Below, in pieces: positions 36,837-47,448 of a DNA stretch of 64,000 bases. The notes beneath the pieces were generated by a model. That model ran no database searches and had not been told where the DNA came from. It saw only the letters and a list, made by a program, of their open reading frames with translations. Numbering within the stretch: position 1 is the stretch's first letter; each line of letters starts with the position of its first letter. Origin of the DNA: Desulfurobacterium thermolithotrophum DSM 11699 (GTDB taxonomy: Bacteria > Aquificota > Aquificia > Desulfurobacteriales > Desulfurobacteriaceae); NCBI RefSeq assembly GCF_000191045.1, contig NC_015185.1:372001-436000 (forward strand), given 5' to 3'. The translations under genes were made by a program, and so were the position numbers.

Positions 36837-36939
36837 TGTCTTCCTCCTTACTCGTAAAAATTTTGTAAAAAGCTATAATTAAAATAGGAAAAGGAAATTA
36901 ATCTTTCAATCTCTTCTGTTACTTTCACTTCATAGCTTT

Positions 36940-37599
36940 TCAGTTTCTAAAATTTATGAGTTCAAAAATTTTTAGAAGAACTTCTTCTAAATTTTTTTCT
37001 GTAGTATCGATAATCACAGCACCGTCAGGAATTACTAAGGGGGCAAACTTTCTGTTTTTATCTCTTTTGTCTCTTTCTATTACTTCTTTTAATATATCAT
37101 TAAAAGAGACATTAAATCCTCTTTTTAATAGTTCTTTATATCTTCTCCTTGCTCTTTCTTCAGGAGAAGCAGTTAAGTAAATTTTTAAATCTGCTTCAGG
37201 AAATATATAAGTACCGGCATCTCTGCCATCTATAACTATCTTTTTCCCTTTAGCTAATTCTCTTAATATTTTTACAACAATTTCTCTGACTTCTTTAAAT
37301 TGAGCTACTTTTGAAGCTAACATTCCTCCTTCAGGAGTTCTAATTTCTTCTGTTACATTATTTCCATTAAGAAAAACCTTACCTTCCTTCAGTTCTATCC
37401 TTATTTTTTTTGCAACTTCAAGAACTTCTTTCTCATTTTCAAGATTTACACCTGCTTTTTTACAGGCAATTCCTATTGTCCTATAAATGGCACCAGAGTC
37501 AAGATGAGTAAAGCCAAATCTTTTTGCAATTTCTTTTGCAATAGAGCTCTTTCCCGCTCCTGCCGGACCATCAATCGTAATTATTTTTATGTCTTTCAA
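36940..37599 (-). CDS. cmk: Cytidylate kinase
   Basis: A 219-residue CMP/dCMP kinase. The P-loop is GPAGAGKSS near residues 12-20. The CMP-binding segment contains LDSGAIYRTIG, DGRDAGTYIFP provides the second nucleotide contact, and RARRRYKEL forms the lid. It makes CDP for nucleic acid and lipid synthesis and in Gram-negatives also supports CMP-KDO formation; kdsA lies in the same gene run. It follows pncB with a 6-base gap. Confidence 0.95.
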   Translation of the reverse strand: MKDIKIITIDGPAGAGKSSIAKEIAKRFGFTHLDSGAIYRTIGIACKKAGVNLENEKEVLEVAKKIRIELKEGKVFLNGNNVTEEIRTPEGGMLASKVAQFKEVREIVVKILRELAKGKKIVIDGRDAGTYIFPEADLKIYLTASPEERARRRYKELLKRGFNVSFNDILKEVIERDKRDKNRKFAPLVIPDGAVIIDTTEKNLEEVLLKIFELINFRN

Positions 37600-37605
37600 C
37601 AGAAT

Positions 37606-38928
37606 TTAACCTCCAGATAAAAGCTTTTTCATTAAAGTTTCGTATAGATTCTCTAATTTTTGACTTATGGTTACAGGATACTCTTCTTTTCTATGTATGT
37701 TTTTGATTCTTTCCGGAAATTTATTAAATTGATAAATGAAATAATCTCTTATTTCATTTAGAGAAGGAAGTTCTTTTACAAGATTTCCATTTTCAATTAT
37801 TTTCTCTAATAGAGGCTCTCCAGGAAGTTTTTCATCAAAGCTACCTACTACATCACCATTTTTTTGTCTAAAAACCTGTTTCCTTCCTGGATACATCTTT
37901 TTTCCTTTACTTGTCTTCATTACAGGTTTTTTATCAAATTCAACGAGCTTATAAACAAAATCTATATAAGGAACGTCAGCAGATGTCCCTACTCTCGTAC
38001 CAACTCCAAAACCGTCAACAATAGCTCCTTCTTTCAAAATTTCATCTATTTTGTACTCGTCAAGACCACCACTTACAATAATTTTAACGTGATTTAATCC
38101 AGCTTCATCAAGAAGTCTTCTTGAAATTCTTGAGAGCTCAACTATATCACCGCTATCAAGTCTTATTCCTTTTAGTTTGTAGCCTTTAGATTCCAGTTCT
38201 TTTGCAACTTTTATTGCTTTTTTTACTCCTTCAATGGTATCGTAAGTATCAACAAGAAGAACTGTATTATGAGGAAATGTTTTAGCATAGGCTCTAAAGG
38301 CCTCCTCTTCTGAATCAAAACAAGTTATAAAGGAGTGAGCTACAGTTCCTACAACAGGTATTTTGTAGATTTTCCCAGCTAATACATTAGAAGTAGAATT
38401 GAATCCAGCAATATAACTGTTTCTTGCAACTTTTAAACCTGCATCTATACCGTGTGTTCTTCTTAAAGAGAAATCTGCAAGGAGTTTTCCTTTAGAAACA
38501 GAAAAAACACGAGCTGCCTTTGTAGCTATCAACGAAGAAGCATGAATTTGGTTCATTATAGCTGTTTCAAGAAGCTGAGCTTCATAAATAGGAGCTTCTA
38601 CTCGAAGAACGGGTTCGTGTTGAAAAAAAAGAGTTCCTTCTTTCATGGAATAAAGAAGTCCAGAAAATCGATACTCTTTCAAAAAGTCTAAAAACCAGTC
38701 AGGAAATAGCTTTAAAGAATAAAGATAGTCAATATCTTCTTTTGAAAAACGCAAACTTTCTATTAGATCAACGATTTCTTGAAGTCCTGCATATACTAAG
38801 TAATTCCTTTTTTCTGGGAGCTCTCTAACAAATAGTTCAAAAGCTGCCCATTCTCTCTTGTTGTTATCTAAGTAAGCGCACATCATTGTAAGCTGATAAA
38901 GATCAGTAAAAAGAGGAGAAAGCTTCAT
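37606..38928 (-). CDS. pncB: Nicotinate phosphoribosyltransferase
   Basis: A 440-residue NAD salvage enzyme converting nicotinate to nicotinate mononucleotide. TDLYQLTM near the N-terminus, the catalytic histidine region GTVAHSFI, the phosphate-binding VDTYDTIEGVK, IRLDSGD and DGFGVGTRVGTS are all hallmark segments. Length matches the NAPRTase family. Its start overlaps the nth stop. Confidence 0.95.
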   Translation of the reverse strand: MKLSPLFTDLYQLTMMCAYLDNNKREWAAFELFVRELPEKRNYLVYAGLQEIVDLIESLRFSKEDIDYLYSLKLFPDWFLDFLKEYRFSGLLYSMKEGTLFFQHEPVLRVEAPIYEAQLLETAIMNQIHASSLIATKAARVFSVSKGKLLADFSLRRTHGIDAGLKVARNSYIAGFNSTSNVLAGKIYKIPVVGTVAHSFITCFDSEEEAFRAYAKTFPHNTVLLVDTYDTIEGVKKAIKVAKELESKGYKLKGIRLDSGDIVELSRISRRLLDEAGLNHVKIIVSGGLDEYKIDEILKEGAIVDGFGVGTRVGTSADVPYIDFVYKLVEFDKKPVMKTSKGKKMYPGRKQVFRQKNGDVVGSFDEKLPGEPLLEKIIENGNLVKELPSLNEIRDYFIYQFNKFPERIKNIHRKEEYPVTISQKLENLYETLMKKLLSGG

Positions 38929-39584
38929 TATCTGCTCCTTTTTACATCCCGTTTGTCGCAGTATTTTTCAATTGGACACTGAGAACATTTTGGGGATGTT
39001 GGATGACATATGTGCTGTCCTAATGAAACAAGAAGGTCATTTATTTCAATCCAATAATCTTTTGGCAGTTTTTCTCTAAGAGCAAATTCTGTTTCTTCAG
39101 GTGTTTTTGTGTTTACATAGCCAAGTCTATTTGAAATTCTATGAACATGTGTGTCAACACATATACCCGGTTTCCCATATCCTAAGGTAACGACTAAGTT
39201 TGCCGTTTTTCTTCCAACACCTGGTAGTTTTAAAAGCTCGTCTATTTCATCTGGTACTTTACCATTGTACTTTTCTATAAGTACTTTACATATTTCTTTT
39301 ATATTCTTAGCTTTTCTTCTGTAAAAACCTACAGGATAAATTAAGGAAGCTATTTCTTCTTCTTTAAGCTTTAACATATCGTAAGGGTTATCTGCAACCT
39401 GGAAGAGCTTATTAGCTGCTTTAGCTGTAATTTCATCTTTTGTCCTTAAGCTAAGAACAGTGGCAATAAGTATTTTAAAGGGATCTCTTTCAGTTTGTGA
39501 CATAAGAGAAACTATAGGAGTATTCCACTTTTTAGTTTCTTTTCTGAGAATCTTGACTATATCGTGTATAGAGTCATCCTTCAT
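38928..39584 (-). CDS. nth: Endonuclease III (DNA glycosylase/AP lyase)
   Basis: A 218-residue base-excision repair enzyme for oxidised pyrimidines. The helix-hairpin-helix LPGVGRKTANLV carries the catalytic lysine and VDTHVHRISNRLG the catalytic aspartate. The C-terminal iron-sulfur motif CHPTSPKCSQCPIEKYC keeps its four cysteines. It sits one base after kdsA. Confidence 0.96.
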   Translation of the reverse strand: MKDDSIHDIVKILRKETKKWNTPIVSLMSQTERDPFKILIATVLSLRTKDEITAKAANKLFQVADNPYDMLKLKEEEIASLIYPVGFYRRKAKNIKEICKVLIEKYNGKVPDEIDELLKLPGVGRKTANLVVTLGYGKPGICVDTHVHRISNRLGYVNTKTPEETEFALREKLPKDYWIEINDLLVSLGQHICHPTSPKCSQCPIEKYCDKRDVKRSR

Positions 39585-39585
39585 T

Positions 39586-40811
<1,226 letters not shown>

Positions 40812-40864
40812 TCTCAGCCTCCAGGTTTTGTTTGGAGTTCAAATTATAGATTCCCGAAATCTAA

Positions 40865-41287
40865 TTACTTTAGTTTCTCTCTTAATGTTCCCTCAGTAAC
40901 AGGCCCCATGAGAACTTCTTCTATATGTCCATCCTTAGTAATAATAATTGAAGGTGTTGCAAGTATTCCAAATTTTCTTGCAAGTTCTGGCTTTTCAGCA
41001 ATATTAACCTTGATAAACGCAACTTTCTTAAGTTCTTTAGAAAGTTTCTTTATTACAGGATCAATAAATTTACAGGGACGGCAATTTGGAGCATGAAAGT
41101 AAATTACTCCTTTTCCTCTCTTAAGTCTTAAAAACTCACCTTCTAAAATGGGAAGTTCCTGTCCTCTCATTCTCTTTGATTTGAATTTCCAATAAAGCCT
41201 CAAGCCAAAGACAAAAGTAAAATATGAGACTAGGAGAACAAAAATAATATCAAAAAATATTGCAGCTATTTTGTAAAGGGTTTCCAC
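40865..41287 (-). CDS. Membrane-anchored thioredoxin-like protein
   Basis: A 140-residue protein with one N-terminal transmembrane helix (about 8-29) and a thioredoxin domain. The redox motif is CRPC (69-72) in FHAPNCRPC, and the cis-proline loop is ATPSII. The domain probably faces the cytoplasm or periplasm, depending on topology that the sequence does not settle: a positive patch (KFKSKRMR) after the helix favours a cytoplasmic domain. It lies 63 bases after cooC and could share its transcript. Confidence 0.87.
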   Translation of the reverse strand: METLYKIAAIFFDIIFVLLVSYFTFVFGLRLYWKFKSKRMRGQELPILEGEFLRLKRGKGVIYFHAPNCRPCKFIDPVIKKLSKELKKVAFIKVNIAEKPELARKFGILATPSIIITKDGHIEEVLMGPVTEGTLREKLK

Positions 41288-41350
41288 TTCTTCCTCCTTC
41301 TATCAAGTCGTTGTCAAAATTGTACTAAACAGAGGAAGAAGTGGCTTTAC

Positions 41351-42229
41351 TTACTCATTATTTTTCTTTAGCTCTTCTTTAAGTTTTATTAAAGTTTTGA
41401 CATATTCATCTTCTAGCTCTAAGACTGGTGCTACAAAAGGTTCATTATCTAAAACTTGTTCACTGTGCTTTGCAAAGAAAACTTTTTTAAAGATATCTCC
41501 ACTATCTGAAAGGTACTTCTCTGCTTTTTCTATATCGCTTTCTTTTCTAATTTTATTAACAAGAAGATAAACATTAGGAATACCTATCTGCTTAGCCAAT
41601 GTAGCAGTATGTTTAGCAACTTGGATGGAGTTAAAAGTATAGTCTGTTACGACAACACAGTGTCTAAAGCCTTTTGAGAGAGCTCTGCCAAAATGTTCTA
41701 CTCCAGCTTGAGTATCCATTATGATAACTTCATTTTTCCGTAGGGAAATATATCTTACAACAGCATCAAGTAGTGTATTTTCAGGACAAAGACAGCCAGT
41801 TGCTGCTTGAACAACAGTTCCCATTACCAACACACTAATATTATCTGTAACCTTTATTCCAAATTTATCTACTACATCGTCAACATCAGGAGTAAGACTT
41901 AAAAAGAGTCCCCATGATGAGCCTGGTCTTGCCCCAGTTTTTTCCTCTATATAGTCAAAATTGTGGGACAGTGGAACTATTTCCTTTGCCTTTTCTTCAT
42001 CTAACCCTAAGGAATAAGGTAAGTTCATCTGAGGATCTTCATCTATAGCAAGAACTTTATATCCATCTTTTGCAAAAAGATGAGATAAGATAGCCGAAGT
42101 AGTTGTTTTTCCAACGCCTCCTTTTCCAGTTACGACAACTCTAAATTCTAAGTCTTTATTTTCCATTGAAGACTTCTCTTTTAACTCCTTTGCCACTTCA
42201 ACAAGTTTTTTCTTGCTTTTACCTGCCAT
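41351..42229 (-). CDS. cooC: CooC-type nickel-insertion ATPase for CO dehydrogenase
   Basis: A 292-residue MinD/SIMIBI ATPase. The deviant Walker A GKGGVGKTT is at 35-43. The CxC motif C146-L-C148 within ATGCLCPE is the metal-binding pair of CooC. It loads nickel into the C-cluster of CooS. An extra lysine-rich leader of about 27 residues precedes the ATPase fold; GGAGAGG before the ATG supports this long start, although a methionine at residue 22 is an alternative. It overlaps the nuoG-like gene by 11 bases. Confidence 0.92.
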   Translation of the reverse strand: MAGKSKKKLVEVAKELKEKSSMENKDLEFRVVVTGKGGVGKTTTSAILSHLFAKDGYKVLAIDEDPQMNLPYSLGLDEEKAKEIVPLSHNFDYIEEKTGARPGSSWGLFLSLTPDVDDVVDKFGIKVTDNISVLVMGTVVQAATGCLCPENTLLDAVVRYISLRKNEVIIMDTQAGVEHFGRALSKGFRHCVVVTDYTFNSIQVAKHTATLAKQIGIPNVYLLVNKIRKESDIEKAEKYLSDSGDIFKKVFFAKHSEQVLDNEPFVAPVLELEDEYVKTLIKLKEELKKNNE

Positions 42230-43037
42230 TTTCTAAACCTCTCCTTAATTCAGTAATATTGTGTGATAACATATATTTCCTTTTACATTCTGGACACAAT
42301 TTCTTAAAAGTATCATCAAAGTGTAAAGCATTAGGATAAACTTTAGTAAGAACTCTACTTACAAGTTTTTCTGATGCAAAGTACTTACCACATTCTTCAC
42401 ATTTTTCTAGTTCTACAGTAGTATTACTCCAAGAAACAAAAATTCTTTTATTGCCTTCCTCTTTTACTGTTATGGCATCAGTTGGACAAATCTCAACACA
42501 TGCCTTACATCCAGAACAAACATTACTAGGCTCAAAGTATGGAGTATTTACTTTGGTTTTATGTCCTCTATTAATAAAGTTTATGGCACCATATCCCATA
42601 ACTTCGTTGCAAACCCTTACACAAAGACCACAGAGAATACATTTATTGTTGAGAGGATCATCTTTTTTGTACTTTTTCTTAAATCTTGTAGACTTTACAC
42701 CGTATTCTTTTGCAAGTTCCTTTATTTTTTCTGCTTCTAGAGCTTGTGCCAAATAGAGCTCAATTAACATTTTTCTATGTCTAATGATTTCTGGTGTATC
42801 AGTTTCAACTTTTAACCCTTCTACACATGCCAGAGAACAAGATGTAGTAATACCAGGTCTTGCACCTTCCTTTACCTCTACTATACATATACGACACGAA
42901 CCATAAGGTTCAAGAAATTCTTCATAACAAAGAGAAGGTATTTTTATACCGTTTCTTCTAGCAACGTTTATAAGCATTTCTCCCTTTTCTGCTTCATATT
43001 TTTTTCCATTTATATAAACGCTTACAAGCTCCTTCAT
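42219..43037 (-). CDS. NuoG/HoxU-like iron-sulfur subunit of the CODH-linked oxidoreductase
   Basis: A 272-residue electron-transfer subunit. An N-terminal plant-type [2Fe-2S] domain has C37, C48, C51 and C67. The N5-like His-Cys3 cluster of complex I is missing. Two [4Fe-4S] motifs follow at 133-143 and 174-184. The C-terminus has an extra CxxC (213-216) and CxxC (248-251) pair that could hold zinc or another cluster. This resembles HydA of bifurcating hydrogenases without the hydrogen-producing H-cluster domain. It overlaps nuoF-like by 4 bases (ATGA), so the subunits are made together. Confidence 0.88.
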   Translation of the reverse strand: MKELVSVYINGKKYEAEKGEMLINVARRNGIKIPSLCYEEFLEPYGSCRICIVEVKEGARPGITTSCSLACVEGLKVETDTPEIIRHRKMLIELYLAQALEAEKIKELAKEYGVKSTRFKKKYKKDDPLNNKCILCGLCVRVCNEVMGYGAINFINRGHKTKVNTPYFEPSNVCSGCKACVEICPTDAITVKEEGNKRIFVSWSNTTVELEKCEECGKYFASEKLVSRVLTKVYPNALHFDDTFKKLCPECKRKYMLSHNITELRRGLENGR

Positions 43038-44953
43038 TTTCCACCACCTATTCCTTCTGAAACTTTTCTAACGGCATCAAATTTACACACTTCCAGACAA
43101 GCTCCACATTTAATACATGCCGACTGATCAATTACGTGTGGTTTCTTCCTTTCTCCATAAATAGCGTTAACAGGACATTTTAATGCACATACGGTGCAAC
43201 CTTTACAAGCTTCCTGAATAATTACGTACTGAATTAAGTCCTTACAAACCTTTCCAGGACAACGTTTATTAACAACGTGTTCTATATACTCTTCGTAAAA
43301 GTACTCAAGTGTAGTAAGCACAGGATTAGGCGCTGTTTGTCCAAGACCACATAATGATGTTGTTTTAACGGTTTCTGAAAGTTCTTTTAGAGTTTCTACA
43401 TCTTCTATGGAGGCTTTACCTTTTGTTATGTTATCAAGAATTTCGTACATGTGAGTTAGTCCTTCCCGACATGGAACACATTTTCCACACGATTCATCTA
43501 CAGAAAAATCGAGGAAAAACTTTGCCGTATCTACCATACACGTATCTTCATCCATTACTACAACACCACCAGAACCCATTATAGAACCAACTTCTGCAAG
43601 GTGTTCATAATCTACAGGTGTATCAAATAGCTTAGAAGGAATGCATCCTCCTGAAGGACCTCCTGTTTGTACAGCTTTTATCTTTCCTTTTTTGGTACCG
43701 CCTCCTATATCGTAGATAATTTTTCTGACAGGTGTTCCAAGTTCTACTTCTACAAGTCCAACGTTTTCAACTTTTCCAACAAGTGAAAAGACTTTTGTAC
43801 CTGTACTTTTTTCTGTTCCAAACTTTGAAAACCAATCTCCTCCCTTCTCTACTATGATAGGGATATTACTCCATGTTTCAACGTTGTTTATATTGGTGGG
43901 TTTTCCCCACAAACCTTTTTGAGCAGGAAATGGTGGTCTTGGTTTAGGTCTTCCAGCCTTACCTTCTATAGAAGCTATAAGTGCAGTTTCTTCTCCACAG
44001 ACAAAAGCACCTGCACCTTTGACTATTGTTATATCAAAATCAAATCCTGTTCCAAGAATATCTTTCCCAAGAAAACCAAGACTTCTTGCATCGTCTATTG
44101 CCTTCTGTAATCTTTCGATAGCTAACGGATATTCAGCTCTTACGTAAATAATGCCTTCGTTTGCTCCTATTGTGTAACCACAGATTATCATTCCTTCTAT
44201 TATCATATGAGGGTCAGATTCCATTTCGTTTCTGTTCATGTAAGCACCGGGATCGCCTTCGTCAGCGTTGCATATTACGTATTTCACGTCACTTTTTTCT
44301 TTCTTTGCAAATTCCCATTTAAGACCAGTAGGAAATCCAGCTCCTCCTCTTCCTCTTAAGCCTGATTTTTTTATTTCCTCTATAATTTCATCAGGATTCA
44401 TTTCTTTAAATGCTTTAAAAAGAGATTTGTATCCACCTACTGCAATGTATTCTTCTATATCTTCTGGATTTATAATACCTGAGTTTCTTAAGACTAATCT
44501 TTTTTGATATCTGAAGAAATCAATTTCATTCCAAGTTGGAATTTCTGGAAACTTTTCTCCATAATCTATAAAAGAAGTAATGTGATCCCATTTATCTATC
44601 TGGAAAAATACCTTGGGAAATTTGTATTCGTCATCGGCAATTGTTTTTAATATTTCATCTACATCTTCGGGAGTAACTCTATGAAGAACTACTATGGCTT
44701 TACCAGGAATTTTTATATTTACAATAGGTTCTTCTTTACAAAAACCAATACAACCAGTTTTAGAGAGCTCTACTTTATTTTCTAGTCCAAATTCCTTTAT
44801 TTTTTTCTCTAATAGATCGTATAAAAGAGCTCCACCTACAGAAATGCCACAAGTAGCAAGTCCTACACTAATACGTATCTTGTTTTTTGGTTTAAGCTTC
44901 TTTAATCCTTTTTCTGCTACCTTTTGTAAATCTTTGATAGAAACTATTTTCAT
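43034..44953 (-). CDS. NuoF/HydB-like FMN- and NAD(P)-binding subunit
   Basis: About 639 residues. A thioredoxin-like [2Fe-2S] domain (about 1-115, CGISVGG then CIGFC) is followed by the NADH/FMN domain, marked by GRGGAGFPTGLKW and CNADEGDPGAYM, and the N3-type [4Fe-4S] motif ESCGKCVPCREG with SLCGLGQ. Two C-terminal [4Fe-4S] motifs complete it (CKGCTVCALKC and CIKCGACLEVC). The C-terminal ferredoxin domain is absent from complex I NuoF but present in HydB/HndC of bifurcating enzymes. The ATG at 44953 overlaps the nuoE-like stop as ATGA and follows GGAGAG. Confidence 0.92.
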   Translation of the reverse strand: MKIVSIKDLQKVAEKGLKKLKPKNKIRISVGLATCGISVGGALLYDLLEKKIKEFGLENKVELSKTGCIGFCKEEPIVNIKIPGKAIVVLHRVTPEDVDEILKTIADDEYKFPKVFFQIDKWDHITSFIDYGEKFPEIPTWNEIDFFRYQKRLVLRNSGIINPEDIEEYIAVGGYKSLFKAFKEMNPDEIIEEIKKSGLRGRGGAGFPTGLKWEFAKKEKSDVKYVICNADEGDPGAYMNRNEMESDPHMIIEGMIICGYTIGANEGIIYVRAEYPLAIERLQKAIDDARSLGFLGKDILGTGFDFDITIVKGAGAFVCGEETALIASIEGKAGRPKPRPPFPAQKGLWGKPTNINNVETWSNIPIIVEKGGDWFSKFGTEKSTGTKVFSLVGKVENVGLVEVELGTPVRKIIYDIGGGTKKGKIKAVQTGGPSGGCIPSKLFDTPVDYEHLAEVGSIMGSGGVVVMDEDTCMVDTAKFFLDFSVDESCGKCVPCREGLTHMYEILDNITKGKASIEDVETLKELSETVKTTSLCGLGQTAPNPVLTTLEYFYEEYIEHVVNKRCPGKVCKDLIQYVIIQEACKGCTVCALKCPVNAIYGERKKPHVIDQSACIKCGACLEVCKFDAVRKVSEGIGGGK

Positions 44954-45453
44954 TTTTCTCTCCATCCATATTCCTTAAGTATCTTAGGAAGATCATTAAC
45001 CGTAACGTAACCATAGATTTTGTCATCTATTCTGATTACAGGTGCCATAGAACAGCATCCAAAACATCTTGCAGCAGTAAGAGAAAAACTTCTATCGTGA
45101 GTGGTAAGGAAAAACTTAGAATCTTCAGAAACTTCATCTTGTTTTATTCCAAGAAGACGTTCTAAAGTTTTTATAAGTTGAGGAGCTCCCTTTACATGAC
45201 AAGGAGTTCCTGTACAAACACTGATGATGTGTTTTCCTACAGGCTTTAAGTTAAAAAATGAATAAAATGTAGCAATACTATAAAGTTGAGAAAGAGGTAT
45301 ATTGAGCTTTTCTGAAACGTACTCTAGTGCCTCTTTTGAAAGATATTTATTTTTTTCTTGGATATCTTCTAAGATACTTATAACTTTTCCTGATGGATTT
45401 TTATATTTTTCGATTATTTCATCTATTATCTTTTTATCTATTGTTTTTTCCAT
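44950..45453 (-). CDS. NuoE/HydC-like [2Fe-2S] subunit
   Basis: A 167-residue thioredoxin-fold ferredoxin. A helical N-terminal part is followed by cysteines C80 and C85 (CTGTPC) and a second pair near C130 and C134 (CFGCC), the usual four ligands of the 24-kDa complex I subunit. It shuttles electrons next to the FMN in NuoF-like enzymes. It is the first gene after cooS, 74 bases downstream. Confidence 0.93.
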   Translation of the reverse strand: MEKTIDKKIIDEIIEKYKNPSGKVISILEDIQEKNKYLSKEALEYVSEKLNIPLSQLYSIATFYSFFNLKPVGKHIISVCTGTPCHVKGAPQLIKTLERLLGIKQDEVSEDSKFFLTTHDRSFSLTAARCFGCCSMAPVIRIDDKIYGYVTVNDLPKILKEYGWREK

Positions 45454-45491
45454 TTTTATTTTACTCCTTGCCTAAATGTGTGAAAAGATAG

Positions 45492-45517
45492 AAAGGGGAG
45501 AAAGAACCTCCTCCTTT
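45492..45517 (-). other. Stem-loop between cooS and nuoE-like gene
   Basis: AAAGGGGAG (45492-45500) can pair with CTCC and CCTTT (45108+400 region, 45508-45517) with one bulged base and a 7-base loop. No T-run follows on the transcribed strand, so it is more likely an mRNA-stabilising or processing element that lowers expression of downstream subunits relative to cooS than a full terminator. Confidence 0.3.
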
Positions 45518-45527
45518 AAGCCCTTAA

Positions 45528-47408
45528 TTAAATACCTAAAGCTTTTCTCTTAGATTCTATATGGTCAATTAAAGTTTTTGCTGCCTTGATAGGATCTGGC
45601 TCTATGTAGAAAGCACCACCTACTATATTCATTGCATCCTTTGTTAGAAGTTTTGTTACCTCTACGCTTCCTACAGTTGGAGGCACTATTCCAAGGTGGG
45701 TAAGAATTCCTGATGCAACAAAGTAAGTTCCTATACATACAGCTTTTTCTGTCATTGCCTCTGGTGCAGAACCTGCAAGAGGAAGGTCTGAAATATCAAC
45801 TCCAAGGTCTCTTGCCATAAGATCTGCAAGAACTAACATCCTTGAACAATCGACACAGGAACCCATGTTAAGAGCAGGAGGAATACCTAATGCCTTGCAT
45901 ACACTCTTTAATCCTTCTCCTGCCTTTTCTGCATATTCTGGCAAGAATATTCCGTGCTCTGCACATGCAGTTGCCCAACAACCAGTTCCTATGATAAGAA
46001 TATCATTCTTGATTAGTTCATCTGTAAGAACTATGTGATTGTGGTTATGTCTTATCTTTGCGTTGTTACATCCAACAATTCCAACAACACCACGAATTTT
46101 TCCAGAAACTATTGCCTCTTCAAGAGGTTTGAGAGTTCCTCCAAGCGCTTCTAAAATGGCTTCTACTGAGAAACCTCCAATAGCTTCTGATTTACCTTTA
46201 GGAATTTGAACCTTGTCTTTATTTCTGTTAGGGAAGTTTTCTACCGCTATTCTTACAATTTCTCTTGCTATTTCATCAGCTCTCATTTCATCAAACTTAA
46301 CATGAACTGCTCCTGGGAAAGTAGCTAAGCTACTTGTATCTATAATCTTTGTATGGAAACATCTAGCTACATCAACTAACGAAGGCATGATACACTGAAC
46401 GTCAACTACCATTGCCTCAACAGCACCTGTAACGATTGCTAATTCCTGCTGAAGGTAATTTCCTGCTATTGGAGTTCCATGTCTCATAAGGAGCTCTAGT
46501 CCAGTACAACACATACCAACAGCATTTATACCTTTTGCTCCATATTTTTTCGCTAATTCAATCAGTTCAGGATCTTGAGCTGCTTCAATGATTTTCTCTG
46601 AAAGAACAGGCTCGTGACCGTGTATAACAATATTTACATAGTCTTCTTTTAAGACACCTAAATTTGCCTCTCCTTTACCTATTTTTGGAGTTCCAAATAG
46701 AATGTCTTGGAATTCTGTAGCAATAAGAGAACCTCCCCATCCATCTGCAATGGAAGTCTTTATACCATGGGCTACAAGGGAAAGAGGGTCATGATCAACT
46801 CCCATGGTAGTTCTATGCATTGATTCGACGATTTCTCTATCTATATTTCTTGGTGCAACACCTGTTTTCTTCCATACTTCTTTTCTTTTTTTGTTTGCAT
46901 ATGCATCTGCAAATTTAATTATTTCTTCATCTTGCTTACTGAAATCTCCTAAAGCTATTTCTACTAAATCTTTTGCTATTTCTTCTGCTTTTCTTCCTTC
47001 TACCGGTACCCCAAGTTTTTTAGCAACATCTTTAAGTTTCTTTTCATCCTTAATAGGATAAGGAGTTCCATGCTCTAACGTTTCCTTTAGGGCTAAAACT
47101 ACATGTCTTCCATGATCTGAGTGACCAGCAGCACCGGCAGCTATAGCTCTTACCAAGTTTCTTGCTACTATTGTTTCAGCTGTTGCTCCACAAACTCCTT
47201 TCTGAGGACCATTTCCAAATGGATCAATTCTACAAGGTCCCTGCATACAAATCCTACAACAAACTCCAAGCTGACCGTATCCACACTGTGGAAGCTGAGC
47301 TTTTAATCTGTCCCAAGCTGTTTCTATTCCTTCTTTTTCTGCCTTTCTTATCATTTCCTGTGTTGCTTTATCTATGGACTTGTCCTCAGGTTTCCAATCT
47401 TTAAGCAT
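45528..47408 (-). CDS. cooS: Ni-containing anaerobic carbon monoxide dehydrogenase CooS
   Basis: A 626-residue monofunctional CODH that interconverts CO and CO2. D-cluster cysteines C42 and C50 are spaced CX7C, as in enzymes with a [4Fe-4S] D-cluster. B-cluster cysteines are C51, C54, C59 and C73. The proton-relay histidines H96, H99 and H102 are in GHSDHGRH. C-cluster ligands are seen in VIHGHEP, VDVQC, GIVGCNN, GTGCWATAC and MGSCVDC, and the catalytic lysine in SAPEAMTEKA. Nothing essential is missing. A GGAGGG ribosome binding site precedes it. No acetyl-CoA synthase gene is in the window. Confidence 0.97.
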   Translation of the reverse strand: MLKDWKPEDKSIDKATQEMIRKAEKEGIETAWDRLKAQLPQCGYGQLGVCCRICMQGPCRIDPFGNGPQKGVCGATAETIVARNLVRAIAAGAAGHSDHGRHVVLALKETLEHGTPYPIKDEKKLKDVAKKLGVPVEGRKAEEIAKDLVEIALGDFSKQDEEIIKFADAYANKKRKEVWKKTGVAPRNIDREIVESMHRTTMGVDHDPLSLVAHGIKTSIADGWGGSLIATEFQDILFGTPKIGKGEANLGVLKEDYVNIVIHGHEPVLSEKIIEAAQDPELIELAKKYGAKGINAVGMCCTGLELLMRHGTPIAGNYLQQELAIVTGAVEAMVVDVQCIMPSLVDVARCFHTKIIDTSSLATFPGAVHVKFDEMRADEIAREIVRIAVENFPNRNKDKVQIPKGKSEAIGGFSVEAILEALGGTLKPLEEAIVSGKIRGVVGIVGCNNAKIRHNHNHIVLTDELIKNDILIIGTGCWATACAEHGIFLPEYAEKAGEGLKSVCKALGIPPALNMGSCVDCSRMLVLADLMARDLGVDISDLPLAGSAPEAMTEKAVCIGTYFVASGILTHLGIVPPTVGSVEVTKLLTKDAMNIVGGAFYIEPDPIKAAKTLIDHIESKRKALGI

Positions 47409-47448
47409 TTTACTTACCCTCCACTTTTTGATTTCTATTAGGATGCTT

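Noticed and set aside
43034-45453. NuoE/F/G-like genes as part of a respiratory complex I
   Set aside because: No other nuo genes are present, the NuoG-like protein is far too short, and the NuoF-like protein carries the C-terminal ferredoxin domain of HydB-type enzymes.
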